Below, in pieces: positions 42,782 to 52,027 of a DNA stretch of 64,000 nucleotides. The first letter of the stretch is position 1, and the number at the start of each line of letters is the position of its first letter. The stretch lies in contig JAYRKT010000014.1 in NCBI GenBank assembly GCA_041905595.1, forward strand, positions 1 to 64,000, in the 5' to 3' direction. Source of the stretch: Aliitabrizicola sp041905595. GTDB lineage: Bacteria > Pseudomonadota > Alphaproteobacteria > Rhodobacterales > Rhodobacteraceae. A program made the position numbers and the translations under genes. A model generated the notes under the pieces. It was not told the origin of the DNA and did no database searches. It was given only the letters and a program-made list of their open reading frames with translations.

Positions 42782-44320
42782 TTACTGCAGGGCCAGGCGT
42801 GTTGCCGTATCGACCGGCAGCGACGCGTGGTATTCGGTGACAAGGGCATGAACCGACGGACCGATGCGATCGGTCACGAAGCTCGGATAGATGCCCAGGA
42901 ACAGGGTCATGGCGACGAGGGGGGCGAAGATCGCCTTCTCGCGCGCGGACATGTCGGTGATCGACTTCAGGCTTTCCTTGATGAGATCGCCAAAGACCAC
43001 CCGGCGGTAGAGCCACAGCGCATAGGCCGCCGACAGGATCACGCCGGTCGCGGCCACGGCGGCCACCCAGGTGTTGACCTGGAAGATCCCGGCAAGCGTC
43101 AGGAATTCGCCAATGAAGCCCGAGGTACCCGGCAAGCCCACATTCGCCATGGTGAAGAACATGAAGACCAGCGCATAGGCGGGCATCCGGTTCACCAGAC
43201 CGCCATAGGCATCGATCTCGCGCGTGTGCATCCGGTCGTAGATCACGCCGACGCAGAGGAAGAGCGCGCCCGAAACGAAGCCGTGGCTCAGCATCTGGAA
43301 GATCGCGCCGTCAATGCCCTGCTGGTTCGCGGCGAAAATGCCCATGGTCACGTAACCCATATGGGCGACCGAGGAATAGGCGATCAGCTTCTTCATGTCC
43401 TGCTGGGCCAGCGCCACGAGCGAGGTGTAGACGATCGCGATCGCCGACATCCAGAAGACCAGCGGCGCCAGCAGGTCCGAGGCGACCGGGAACATCGGCA
43501 GGCTGAACCGGAGGAAACCGTAGCCGCCCATCTTCAAGAGGATCGCCGCCAGCACGACCGACCCGGCAGTCGGCGCCTGAACGTGGGCGTCGGGCAACCA
43601 GGTGTGCACCGGCCACATCGGCATCTTCACCGCGAAGGAAGCAAAGAAGGCGAGCCACAGCAGCGTCTGCATCCCGCCAACGATCTGGAACCCGAGGACC
43701 GAAATCGTGTCGGACCCGAAGTTGTGGTTCAAGAGCGTCGGGATGTCCGTGGTGCCCGCGTCGTAATACATGGCGATCATCGCCACCAGCATCAGGACCG
43801 AGCCGAGGAAGGTGTAGAGGAAGAACTTGAACGACGCATAGATGCGGTCCTTGCCCCCCCAGATGCCGATGATGAGGAACATCGGGATCAGGCCGGCCTC
43901 GAAGAACAGGTAGAACAGCACGAGGTCCAGCGCACAGAAGACGCCGAGCATCAGCGTCTCCAGCACGAGGAACGCGATCATGTATTCCTTGACCCGCGTC
44001 TCGACGCTCCAGCAGGCGCCGATGGTCAGCGGCATCAGGAAGGTCGTCAGCAGCACGAACAGGACCGAAATCCCGTCCACGCCCATCTTGTAGGTCAGGC
44101 CCAGGATCCACGGCCGCTCTTCCACGAACTGGAAGCCGGTATTCTGCGGGTCGAACCCGGTGAGCAGGAAGAGCGAGATCAGGAAGGTCGCGGTCGTGGC
44201 CAGCAGCGCCAGCCACTTCGCATTCCGCTGCGCCGCCGGGTCATTGCCGCGGAGGAACAGCGCCATGATGGCGGCGGCGACGAGCGGGATGAAGGTGATG
44301 ATCGAGAGAAGATTTTCCAT
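42782..44320 (-). CDS. nuoM: NADH-quinone oxidoreductase subunit M
   Basis: A 512-residue antiporter-like subunit with 14 predicted helices. The conserved FFEAGLIPMFLIIGIWGG segment (Glu of TM5) and KMPMWPVHTWLPDAHVQAPTAGS (Lys of TM7) are plain, and the length matches other alphaproteobacterial NuoM. Start at 44320 is preceded by GGGAACGGG. It follows nuoL by 14 bases. Confidence 0.98.
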   Translation of the reverse strand: MENLLSIITFIPLVAAAIMALFLRGNDPAAQRNAKWLALLATTATFLISLFLLTGFDPQNTGFQFVEERPWILGLTYKMGVDGISVLFVLLTTFLMPLTIGACWSVETRVKEYMIAFLVLETLMLGVFCALDLVLFYLFFEAGLIPMFLIIGIWGGKDRIYASFKFFLYTFLGSVLMLVAMIAMYYDAGTTDIPTLLNHNFGSDTISVLGFQIVGGMQTLLWLAFFASFAVKMPMWPVHTWLPDAHVQAPTAGSVVLAAILLKMGGYGFLRFSLPMFPVASDLLAPLVFWMSAIAIVYTSLVALAQQDMKKLIAYSSVAHMGYVTMGIFAANQQGIDGAIFQMLSHGFVSGALFLCVGVIYDRMHTREIDAYGGLVNRMPAYALVFMFFTMANVGLPGTSGFIGEFLTLAGIFQVNTWVAAVAATGVILSAAYALWLYRRVVFGDLIKESLKSITDMSAREKAIFAPLVAMTLFLGIYPSFVTDRIGPSVHALVTEYHASLPVDTATRLALQ

Positions 44321-44334
44321 GATGCCCGTTCCCC

Positions 44335-46434
44335 TTACTTGGCGCCGCCCGTGAGCGTCATCCAGGTCACGAGGACCGCGATCCCCAGCACCATCGCAAA
44401 GGCATAGGTGAAGATGTAGCCGGTCTGCGCCCGGCCCGCGAGGCGGGTGAAGAAGGGGATGATCCCCATCGCCACGCCGTTGATGGTGCCGTCAATCACC
44501 TCGCCGTCGCCGCGCTTCCACAGGAAGCCGCCAAGCCATTTCGCGGGGCGGACGAAGATCACGTCATAGATCTCGTCAAAGTACCACTTGTTCAGCAGCA
44601 ACTGGTAGAGCACCGGCTGGTTGGCCGCCAGCTTGCCCGGCAGGTCCGGACGGCGGATGTAGAACTGGAAGGACAGCAGGAAGCCCAGCACCATGGCGAT
44701 GAATGGGCTGACCTTGACCCAGTTCGGCACCTCATGGGCCTTGTGGATCGTTTCGTTCTCCGGCCCGAAGAAGACCGCGCCCTGCACCGGGACCGGAACG
44801 GCCTCATGCGCCGCGGGTTCAGCGGCCGCAGTCTCGGTCGTCGCAGTCTCGGTCGTCGTACCCTCGGCCGCGGCTTCGGTGCCATGACCGCCCTCTGCGG
44901 CTTCGGCCACCGGCGGCATCCCGAACCAGTCGTGCACCTTCTCGACGCTGCCGAAGAAGTTGTTGTACCAGATCATCCCTGCGAAGACGGCGCCAAGCGC
45001 CAGCACGCCAAGCGGGATCAGCATGACCTTCGGGCTTTCATGGGCGTGGTCATGGGCGTGATGATCGCCGCGCTCCTCGCCGTAGAAGGTCAGGAACATC
45101 AGCCGCCACGAGTAGAACGAGGTCATCCCGGCGGCGATCACCAGCATGATGAAGGCGTAGTGGTTCCCGACGAAGGCGCTTTCAATCACCGCGTCCTTCG
45201 ACAGGTAGCCGGCAAAGCCGATATGGGTCAGTGGGATGCCGACACCGGTGATGGCCAGCGTGCCGATCATCATCGCCCAGAAGGTCAGCGGGATCTTCTT
45301 TCGCAGCGCGCCATAGTTCCGCATGTCCTGCTCATGGTGCATCGCATGGATGACCGAGCCGGCGCCAAGGAACAGCATCGCCTTGAAGAAGGCGTGCGTG
45401 AACAGGTGGAACATCGCCACCGGATAGGCGCCGACGCCTGCCGCCACGAACATGTAGCCCAGCTGCGAGCAAGTCGAGTAGGCGATCACGCGCTTGATGT
45501 CGTTCTGCACCAGGCCCACGGTCGCCGCGAAGAAGGCCGTCGTCGCGCCAAGCACGGTGACGAAGGTCAGCGCCTGCGGCGCGAATTCGAAGATCGGCGA
45601 CATGCGGCAGACAAGGAACACGCCGGCGGTCACCATCGTTGCCGCGTGGATCAGGGCCGAAACCGGGGTCGGACCTTCCATCGCGTCCGGCAGCCAGGTG
45701 TGCAGGATCAGCTGAGCCGATTTCCCCATCGCGCCGATGAACAGCAAGACCGCAATCAGGTTTGCCGCGTTCCAGTCGCGCCAGAGAAAGCTCAGCTCGG
45801 TCTGCGCCAGCACCGGACCCTGGGCGAAGATGTCGTCGAACTTGACCGAGTCCGTCAGGAAGAACAGTCCGAAGATGCCAAGCGCAAATCCGAAGTCGCC
45901 GACACGGTTGACGATGAAGGCCTTCATCGCCGCGGCATTGGCCGAGGGCTTGCGGTAGTAGAAGCCGATCAGCAGGTAGGACGCGACCCCCACGCCTTCC
46001 CAGCCAAAGAAGATCTGCGGCAGGTTGTCGGCGGTCACCAGCATCAGCATGGCGAAGGTGAAGAACGACAGATAGGCGAAGAACCGGGCCTTGTAGTGCT
46101 CGTGATGCGTCCAGTTGTCGTCATGAGCCATGTAGCCGAACGAATAGAGGTGGACGAGCGCCGAGACGGTGTTGACCACGACCAGCATGATCGCCGTCAG
46201 CCGGTCGAGACGGATCGACCAGTCAGCGACGAAGGACCCAGAGTCGAACCAGCGGAACAGGTCAACATGCTGGGTCGTGCCGTCGAAGCTGAAGAAGATG
46301 ATCCAGCTCAGGAAAGCGCCAAGGAAGACGAGGCCGGTGGTGATAACCTGGCCCGCCGTCTCGCCGATGAAGCGCCAGCCGAAGCCGCAGATCAGCGCAC
46401 CGATCAGCGGTGCGAAAAGGATGATCGTGGTCAT
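44335..46434 (-). CDS. nuoL: NADH-quinone oxidoreductase subunit L
   Basis: A 699-residue subunit, the largest antiporter-like protein of complex I, with about 16 helices and a long lateral helix. The GVASYLLIGFYY and HTWLPDAMEGPTPVSALIHAA segments are diagnostic. Between two C-terminal helices there is an Ala/Thr/Glu low-complexity insert of about 50 residues (44770-44920), longer than in E. coli NuoL and likely an exposed loop. It lies 4 bases after nuoK. Confidence 0.98.
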   Translation of the reverse strand: MTTIILFAPLIGALICGFGWRFIGETAGQVITTGLVFLGAFLSWIIFFSFDGTTQHVDLFRWFDSGSFVADWSIRLDRLTAIMLVVVNTVSALVHLYSFGYMAHDDNWTHHEHYKARFFAYLSFFTFAMLMLVTADNLPQIFFGWEGVGVASYLLIGFYYRKPSANAAAMKAFIVNRVGDFGFALGIFGLFFLTDSVKFDDIFAQGPVLAQTELSFLWRDWNAANLIAVLLFIGAMGKSAQLILHTWLPDAMEGPTPVSALIHAATMVTAGVFLVCRMSPIFEFAPQALTFVTVLGATTAFFAATVGLVQNDIKRVIAYSTCSQLGYMFVAAGVGAYPVAMFHLFTHAFFKAMLFLGAGSVIHAMHHEQDMRNYGALRKKIPLTFWAMMIGTLAITGVGIPLTHIGFAGYLSKDAVIESAFVGNHYAFIMLVIAAGMTSFYSWRLMFLTFYGEERGDHHAHDHAHESPKVMLIPLGVLALGAVFAGMIWYNNFFGSVEKVHDWFGMPPVAEAAEGGHGTEAAAEGTTTETATTETAAAEPAAHEAVPVPVQGAVFFGPENETIHKAHEVPNWVKVSPFIAMVLGFLLSFQFYIRRPDLPGKLAANQPVLYQLLLNKWYFDEIYDVIFVRPAKWLGGFLWKRGDGEVIDGTINGVAMGIIPFFTRLAGRAQTGYIFTYAFAMVLGIAVLVTWMTLTGGAK

Positions 46435-46438
46435 CGGT

Positions 46439-46744
46439 TCAGCCCTTCATCACGTTGACGTCTTCAACCTCGATGCTTCCGCGGTTGCGGAAGAAGCAGA
46501 CGAGGATCGCAAGCCCGATGGCGGCCTCGGCGGCGGCGACGGTCAGCACGAACATCGTGAAGACCTGGCCCACAAGGTCACCCAGGAAAGAGGAGAAGGC
46601 GACGAAGTTGATGTTGACCGACAAGAGCATCAGTTCGATCGACATCAGGATGACGATGATATTCTTCCGGTTCAGGAAGATCCCGAAAATCCCAATGACG
46701 AACAGCGCCGCGGCCACCGTCAGGTAATGTGTCAGTCCCACCAT
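46439..46744 (-). CDS. nuoK: NADH-quinone oxidoreductase subunit K
   Basis: A 101-residue, three-helix subunit with the two membrane-embedded Glu residues of the proton pathway (SIELMLLSVN and AAAEAAIGLA). The start has GGAGGGACGAAG upstream. Length and order are standard. Confidence 0.98.
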   Translation of the reverse strand: MVGLTHYLTVAAALFVIGIFGIFLNRKNIIVILMSIELMLLSVNINFVAFSSFLGDLVGQVFTMFVLTVAAAEAAIGLAILVCFFRNRGSIEVEDVNVMKG

Positions 46745-46823
46745 CTTCGTCCCTCCGGGCCTCTGCCCGTTATCGTTCCGTCCGGGCGGCCCCTTCCGGG
46801 CCGTCCCGAGAAATTCCGTCTGC

Positions 46824-47438
46824 TCAGAGCCCCTGCCCCGGCTTCACATCGACCAGTTCCATCGCCTTGGCCGGATCGCGGTACATCTGCGCCAGCACGT
46901 TCTGGCGCTTGACGTCCTTGCGGTGGCGCAGCGTCAGCACGATCGCCCCGATCATCGCGACCAGCAGGATCAGGCCCGCAACCTGGAACAGGAAGATGTA
47001 CTTGTCGTAGATCAGCATCCCGAGCGCGTGGGTGTTGGTCGCCTGCGCCAGATCCGGCGTCACTGCCTGCCGCAGCCCAAGCGCGCCTTCCGACTGCACC
47101 CAGGCGCCATAGGCCAGCGCGAATTGCATGAGCAGGATCACCCCGATCAACAGCGCCAGCGGCATGAAGCGCGCCATTTCGCCCTTCAACTCCTCGAAGT
47201 CGATGTCGAGCATCATGACCACGAACAGGAACAGCACGGCGACGGCGCCGACATAGACGATGATGAGCAGCATCGCGACGAATTCCGCCCCGAGCAGCAC
47301 GAACAGACCGGCGGCGTTCAGGAAGGCCAGGATCAGCCAAAGCACCGAATGCACCGGGTTGCGCGCGATGGTCACCATCAGGCCAGCCGCAATCAGCACG
47401 ACTGCAAAGCCATAGAAGGCATAATCCGCGATGGTCAT
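46824..47438 (-). CDS. nuoJ: NADH-quinone oxidoreductase subunit J
   Basis: A 204-residue subunit with five predicted helices; the GAEFVAMLLIIVYVGAVAVLFLFVVMML stretch holds the family's conserved TM3 with its pi-bulge. The C-terminal tail (about 170-204) is hydrophilic. It overlaps the CMD-like gene by four bases (ATGA), and about 80 bases separate it from nuoK, the widest gap in the operon. Confidence 0.97.
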   Translation of the reverse strand: MTIADYAFYGFAVVLIAAGLMVTIARNPVHSVLWLILAFLNAAGLFVLLGAEFVAMLLIIVYVGAVAVLFLFVVMMLDIDFEELKGEMARFMPLALLIGVILLMQFALAYGAWVQSEGALGLRQAVTPDLAQATNTHALGMLIYDKYIFLFQVAGLILLVAMIGAIVLTLRHRKDVKRQNVLAQMYRDPAKAMELVDVKPGQGL

Positions 47439-47845
47439 TCGCTTTTCTCCCCGGTCTCGCCGAAGACGCCCTGGGCGATCTCCAGCGCCTTCGTCATGGC
47501 GGGCACGCCGCCGAACATGCTCATCTGCCAGATCACCTCGGCGATCTCGCGTTTCGTTGCGCCCGCCTCGATCGCGTGGCGGATCGTCAGCTTCAGCTGC
47601 GGCTCGGCATGGGCGCCCAGCACCGTCAGTGCGGCAATCGTGACCAGAAGCCGGGTCTTGGCATCCAGCCCCTCACGGTTGAAGGTCTTGCCGAACCACA
47701 TCTCCATCATGTCTTTCGTCATGGTGGGCCAGAGGTTCTCGAACCCCTTCACCTGGAAGTTCTCCAGCGCAGGGTTGAAAGAGCGGGCCATTTCCTGGCC
47801 GCTCTCCACCATTGCCTTGAACATCTTGGTGAACTCGTCGGTCAT
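47435..47845 (-). CDS. Carboxymuconolactone decarboxylase (CMD) family protein in the nuo operon
   Basis: A 136-residue all-alpha protein of the CMD fold, with the core AEPQLKLTIRHAIEAGATKREIAEVIWQM and a GGVPAMTKAL ending (about 80-122). It contains no cysteine, so it lacks the CxxC of AhpD-like peroxidases and is closer to the PcaC decarboxylase branch. In the nuo operon it overlaps nuoI and nuoJ by four bases each, which suggests a role in complex I assembly or protection, but that is inference. Confidence 0.85.
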   Translation of the reverse strand: MTDEFTKMFKAMVESGQEMARSFNPALENFQVKGFENLWPTMTKDMMEMWFGKTFNREGLDAKTRLLVTIAALTVLGAHAEPQLKLTIRHAIEAGATKREIAEVIWQMSMFGGVPAMTKALEIAQGVFGETGEKSE

Positions 47846-48336
47846 CTGTAGGGCGCGTCCATCTCGAGGTTGCGGGCGATCTCGGCTTCCCACCGCGCGC
47901 CGTTATCCAGGAGCTTTTCCTTGGTGTAGAACAGCTCTTCGCGGGTCTCGGTCGAAAACTCGAAGTTCGGCCCCTCGACGATCGCATCCACCGGGCAGGC
48001 TTCCTGGCAGAAGCCGCAATAGATGCATTTCGTCATGTCGATGTCGTAACGGGTCGTACGGCGGCTGCCATCCTCGCGCGGTTCCGCGTCGATGGTGATG
48101 GCCTGCGCCGGGCAGATCGCCTCGCACAGCTTGCAGGCGATGCAGCGTTCCTCGCCGTTCGGATAGCGGCGCAGCGCGTGCTCGCCACGGAAACGCGGCG
48201 ACAGCGGGCCCTTCTCGTGCGGGTAGTTCAGCGTCGCCTTCGGCGCGAAGAAGTATTTCAGGCCAAGCCGCAGGCCGCCCCAGAAGTCGGCCAGCAGGAA
48301 GTACCGGGTGGCGCGGGTCCAGTCGATGTTCGCCAT
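47842..48336 (-). CDS. nuoI: NADH-quinone oxidoreductase subunit I
   Basis: A 164-residue ferredoxin-like subunit carrying two [4Fe-4S] clusters (N6a and N6b). Both CxxCxxCxxxCP motifs are visible: CIACKLCEAICP and CIYCGFCQEACP. Start 48336 is chosen for the usual MANIDWTRATRYF N-terminus; it follows nuoH by four bases. It carries electrons from the peripheral arm toward N2. Confidence 0.98.
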   Translation of the reverse strand: MANIDWTRATRYFLLADFWGGLRLGLKYFFAPKATLNYPHEKGPLSPRFRGEHALRRYPNGEERCIACKLCEAICPAQAITIDAEPREDGSRRTTRYDIDMTKCIYCGFCQEACPVDAIVEGPNFEFSTETREELFYTKEKLLDNGARWEAEIARNLEMDAPYR

Positions 48337-48340
48337 CAGA

Positions 48341-49378
48341 TCAGCCTCCGATCGCCCAACGGGCATAGGCGCCGCCGAACAGTTCGAATTTTGCAAGGAA
48401 GGCCACCAGCACGACCCAGCCGAGCGACATCGGCAGGAACACCTTCCAACCGATCCGCATCAGCTGGTCGTAGCGGTAGCGCGGAACGATGGCCTTCACC
48501 ATCGCGAAGAGGAAGAAGAAGAACGCCATCTTGGCGATCAGCCACAGCGCCCCGTCGGGCAGGCCCGGGATGGGCGACAGCCAGCCACCGAAGAACAGGA
48601 GCGAGATCAGCGCGCACATCAGGAAGATGGCGATGTATTCGCCGGCCATGAACAGCAGGAACGGGGTCGAGGAATATTCGACGAAGAACCCGGCAACGAG
48701 TTCCGATTCAGCTTCGGGCAGGTCGAAGGGCGGGCGGTTGGTCTCGGCCAGCGCCGAGACGAAGAACAGCACGACCATCGGCAGATGCGGCAGCCAATAC
48801 CATGAGAACAGGCCATAATTCCCGTCCTGCGCCCTCACGATGTCGCCGAAGTTCATACTGCCGGTCGAGATGATGATCCCGATGATGATGAGGCCGAGCG
48901 AGACCTCGTAAGAGATCATCTGAGCGGCCGACCGCAGCGAGCCAAGGAAGGCGTATTTCGAGTTCGACGCCCAGCCACCCATGATGACGCCATAGACCTC
49001 GAGCGAGGACATGGCGAAGACGAACAGGATCGCGACGTTGATGTCGGCCAGCACCCAGCCGTCGGCAAACGGGATCACGGCCCAGGCCATCATCGCCAGC
49101 ACGAAGGACAGCATCGGCGCAAGGAAGAACACCGGGCGGTCGACACCCGCCGGAATGACGATTTCCTTCAGCACGTATTTCAGCGCGTCGGCGACGGTCT
49201 GCAGCAGGCCCCAGGGACCGACGACGTTCGGACCCCTCCGCATCTGCACGGCTGCCCAGATCTTGCGGTCGCCATAGACGAGGAACAGCATCGAGATCAT
49301 GACGAAGCCGATGACCAGCAGGCTTTGCCCGATGATCAGAACGGTCGTCCCCAGCCCCGTCTGCAAGAAATCAGCCAT
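48341..49378 (-). CDS. nuoH: NADH-quinone oxidoreductase subunit H
   Basis: A 345-residue membrane subunit with eight predicted helices, at the quinone-binding interface. GDRKIWAAVQMRRGPNVVGPWGLLQ and ETNRPPFDLPEAESELVAGF are highly conserved NuoH motifs. Start at 49378 follows GGGACAAGAAGC. It is separated from the lipoprotein gene by 33 bases. Confidence 0.98.
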   Translation of the reverse strand: MADFLQTGLGTTVLIIGQSLLVIGFVMISMLFLVYGDRKIWAAVQMRRGPNVVGPWGLLQTVADALKYVLKEIVIPAGVDRPVFFLAPMLSFVLAMMAWAVIPFADGWVLADINVAILFVFAMSSLEVYGVIMGGWASNSKYAFLGSLRSAAQMISYEVSLGLIIIGIIISTGSMNFGDIVRAQDGNYGLFSWYWLPHLPMVVLFFVSALAETNRPPFDLPEAESELVAGFFVEYSSTPFLLFMAGEYIAIFLMCALISLLFFGGWLSPIPGLPDGALWLIAKMAFFFFLFAMVKAIVPRYRYDQLMRIGWKVFLPMSLGWVVLVAFLAKFELFGGAYARWAIGG

Positions 49379-49411
49379 GATGCTTCTTGTCCCTCAGTCT
49401 TCTTCCGGCCG

Positions 49412-49831
49412 TCAGACCGTTGGTATGCCCCGTGCGCCGCAGTCGCGAACCTCGACTTCGGCATCGATCGTCTTGAGCCCCGGCGGCAGCGCCGCCGAGA
49501 TGGTGTAAACCGCATCGCCGCGCCAAACGCCACCCTGATTAGTGACGTTCGTACGCACATGGCGTGCGAATCCGAAGCCTCGGATCAGCGTGTACTGCGC
49601 TGCCGCGCAGCGCGCATAATCCGCCACATCCTCGCGGTCACGGGCGCCCTTCATGGTCACCCGCAGGTTCACCAGATCATTGTCCAGCATCATCGTCTGG
49701 ATGCCGAGGTATTCCGGCTTGAACTCTGACCCCGCCGCCTGCGCAGCCGGATCGGCCGCGTCCTGCGCCGGGGCGCAGGCGGCGAGGCCGGTCAGCGTTG
49801 CGATCGGAAGGGCGCGCAAGGTCATCCTCAC
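49412..49831 (-). CDS. Hypothetical lipoprotein between nuoG and nuoH
   Basis: A 139-residue predicted lipoprotein with lipobox GLAAC (Cys at about residue 19) and two more Cys (YARCAAAQY and VRDCGARG), which could pair in the periplasm. The GTG start at 49831 overlaps the nuoG stop (GTGA); an ATG two codons in is the alternative. I do not recognise a named family. Its fixed place in the operon suggests a role in complex I assembly or the membrane arm. Confidence 0.7.
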   Translation of the reverse strand: MRMTLRALPIATLTGLAACAPAQDAADPAAQAAGSEFKPEYLGIQTMMLDNDLVNLRVTMKGARDREDVADYARCAAAQYTLIRGFGFARHVRTNVTNQGGVWRGDAVYTISAALPPGLKTIDAEVEVRDCGARGIPTV

Positions 49832-51849
49832 TCAGCAGCCATCGGTGTATTGGCCCGCTCGGCAGCCATGGCCGACAGTTCGGCCATCAGTACGGACGCG
49901 CGTGCAATCGGGTTGGTCAGGTAGAAGTCCTTGATCGCCAGACGGAAATCAGCCTTTGCCGGGGCGCGAAGCTCCAGCGCGGTCCAGGCGTTCTCCGCCA
50001 CCTCATCGATCCGGCCGAGATGCGGCACGGCGGCCACAAGTGCGCGGCGCAGTTCTGCCAGGCTGTCCCAGGGCAGCGTCTTGCCCAGTTCGGCTGACAG
50101 CGCCCGCAGGATCGCCCAGTTTTCTTTCGCCTCGCCCGGCGCGAAGCCAGCGCGGAGCGCCAGTTGCGGGCGGCCCTCGGTGTTCACGAACAGGCCGTTT
50201 TCCTCGGTATAGGCGGCGCCCGGCAGGATGACGTCGGCGCGGTGCGCGCCGCGGTCGCCGTGGCTGCCCTGATAGATGACGAAGGCACCCGGAGCGACCT
50301 CGACCTCATCAGCGCCGAGGTTATAGACGACCTCGGCCCCCTCCAGCGCGGCCTTCAGCCCGCCTTCGGTCACCGCGCCCACATCCATCGCGCCGACGCG
50401 GCTTGCGGCGGTGTGCAGCACCAGAAGCTTGGCCTTGCGCGCGGCGGCGATGCGCATTGCCTGCGCCAGAACCGCCTCGCCATCGGCCTCGTTCAGCGCG
50501 CCCTGCCCCACGATCACGATGCCGGGCTTGGCATCCGCCGGCGCTTCCTCGGCCAGTTTCACATGCGCCATCAGCGCATCGCGGTCGGTGCCGAAGTGGT
50601 GGTAGTCATAGGTCAGGTCCATCTCCGGCCCGATCACGCCGACCTGCGCGCCCTTGGTCCAGGCCTTGCGGATGCGGGCGTTCAGCACCGGCGCCTCGAC
50701 GCGGGGGTTCGATCCGATCAGCAGAATGCCGCCAGCCATGTCGATGTCTGCTATCGTCGCCGTCCCGACATAGGCCGAGCGGTTGCCTGCAGGGAGCCGC
50801 GCGCCGTCGGTCCGGCACTCGACCGAGCCGCCCAGGCTTTCGACCAGCGATTTCAGAGAGTACGCAGCTTCGACCGGCGCGAGGTCACCGATCAGGCCGA
50901 CGACCTTCTTGCCCTTCATCGCGGCAGCGGCGGCGGCCAGCGCCTCGCCCCACGTGGCGGGCTTCAGCTTGCCGTTCACGCGGATATAGGGCCGGTCGAG
51001 CCGCTGGCGGCGCAGGCCATCCCAGACGAAGCGGGTCTTGTCGCTGATCCACTCCTCGTTCACGCCGTCATGGTTGCGCGGCAGGATGCGCATGACTTCG
51101 CGGCCCTTGGTGTCGACGCGGATGTTGCTCCCAAGCGCGTCCATCACATCGATGGTCTCGGTCTTTGACAGCTCCCACGGACGCGCGGTGAAGGCATAGG
51201 GCTTCGACGTGAGCGCGCCGACCGGGCAGAGGTCGATGATGTTGCCCTGCAGGTTCGAGTCCAGCGTCATGTTGAGATACGAGGTGATCTCGGAATCCTC
51301 GCCACGGCCCGTCTGGCCCATCTGGGTGATGCCCGCGACCTCGGTGGTGAAGCGAACGCAGCGCGTGCAGGAGATGCAGCGCGTCATCTCGGTCTTGACC
51401 AGCGGGCCGAGATTCAGGTTCTCGCTCGCCCGCTTCGGCTCGCGGTAGCGGCTGAAGTCCACCCCGTAAGCCATTGCCTGGTCCTGCAGGTCGCATTCGC
51501 CGCCCTGGTCGCAGATCGGGCAGTCGAGCGGGTGGTTGATGAGCAGGAACTCCATCACCCCCTCGCGCGCCTTCTTGACCATGGGCGAGTTGGTCTTGAC
51601 GACTGGTGGTTCGCCGTTCGGGCCCGGGCGCAGGTCGCGCACCTGCATTGCGCAAGAGGCGGCGGGTTTCGGCGGGCCGCCCACGACCTCGACGAGGCAC
51701 ATGCGGCAGTTGCCGGCGATCGACAGCCGTTCGTGATAGCAGAAGCGCGGGATCTCGACCCCGGCGACCTCGGCCGCCTGGATGATCGTCATCGCCGGAT
51801 CGACCTCGACCACGATGCCGTCGATCGAGATGGGCTTGAGATTAGACAT
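49828..51849 (-). CDS. nuoG: NADH-quinone oxidoreductase subunit G
   Basis: A 673-residue iron-sulfur subunit. The N-terminal ferredoxin domain holds the [2Fe-2S] ligands (CYHERLSIAGNCRMC), HPLDCPICDQGGECDLQ supplies the His-Cys cluster, and CISCTRC the next [4Fe-4S] cluster; a molybdopterin-oxidoreductase-like domain follows. The four-Cys N7 motif is not evident. Overlaps the small gene upstream by 8 bases. Confidence 0.98.
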   Translation of the reverse strand: MSNLKPISIDGIVVEVDPAMTIIQAAEVAGVEIPRFCYHERLSIAGNCRMCLVEVVGGPPKPAASCAMQVRDLRPGPNGEPPVVKTNSPMVKKAREGVMEFLLINHPLDCPICDQGGECDLQDQAMAYGVDFSRYREPKRASENLNLGPLVKTEMTRCISCTRCVRFTTEVAGITQMGQTGRGEDSEITSYLNMTLDSNLQGNIIDLCPVGALTSKPYAFTARPWELSKTETIDVMDALGSNIRVDTKGREVMRILPRNHDGVNEEWISDKTRFVWDGLRRQRLDRPYIRVNGKLKPATWGEALAAAAAAMKGKKVVGLIGDLAPVEAAYSLKSLVESLGGSVECRTDGARLPAGNRSAYVGTATIADIDMAGGILLIGSNPRVEAPVLNARIRKAWTKGAQVGVIGPEMDLTYDYHHFGTDRDALMAHVKLAEEAPADAKPGIVIVGQGALNEADGEAVLAQAMRIAAARKAKLLVLHTAASRVGAMDVGAVTEGGLKAALEGAEVVYNLGADEVEVAPGAFVIYQGSHGDRGAHRADVILPGAAYTEENGLFVNTEGRPQLALRAGFAPGEAKENWAILRALSAELGKTLPWDSLAELRRALVAAVPHLGRIDEVAENAWTALELRAPAKADFRLAIKDFYLTNPIARASVLMAELSAMAAERANTPMAAE

Positions 51850-52027
51850 GCGCCTCTTCCTTCCGCATCCACGGGGTCAGCCATGCGCCGATCCGGGCCA
51901 GAAGCCCGACCGGCACGCGACCGTCCGCGTCATTGTCTTGCCGCGCTAGTGCGACACCTGCGAGACGGTGATCCATCTCGCGCATCATCAGTTTCGCATC
52001 GAGACTCGCGTGGCACATCCTGCTCAC
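51842..52027 (-). CDS. Small hypothetical protein upstream of nuoG
   Basis: A frame of 61 codons (GTG at 52027) or 58 (ATG at 52018). The GTG overlaps the DUF3291 stop (GTGA), and the end overlaps the nuoG start by 8 bases. The sequence MMREMDHRLAGVALARQD and LLARIGAWLTPWMRKEE has an amphipathic look with no signal peptide. The tight overlaps argue for a real coding region, but no family is recognised. Confidence 0.6.
   Translation of the reverse strand: MSRMCHASLDAKLMMREMDHRLAGVALARQDNDADGRVPVGLLARIGAWLTPWMRKEEAHV

Noticed and set aside
41152..46458. Long plus-strand frames opposite nuoL, nuoM and nuoN
   Set aside because: Very rich in Arg, His, Gln and Asp, as expected for the reverse of membrane protein genes; no conserved motif.
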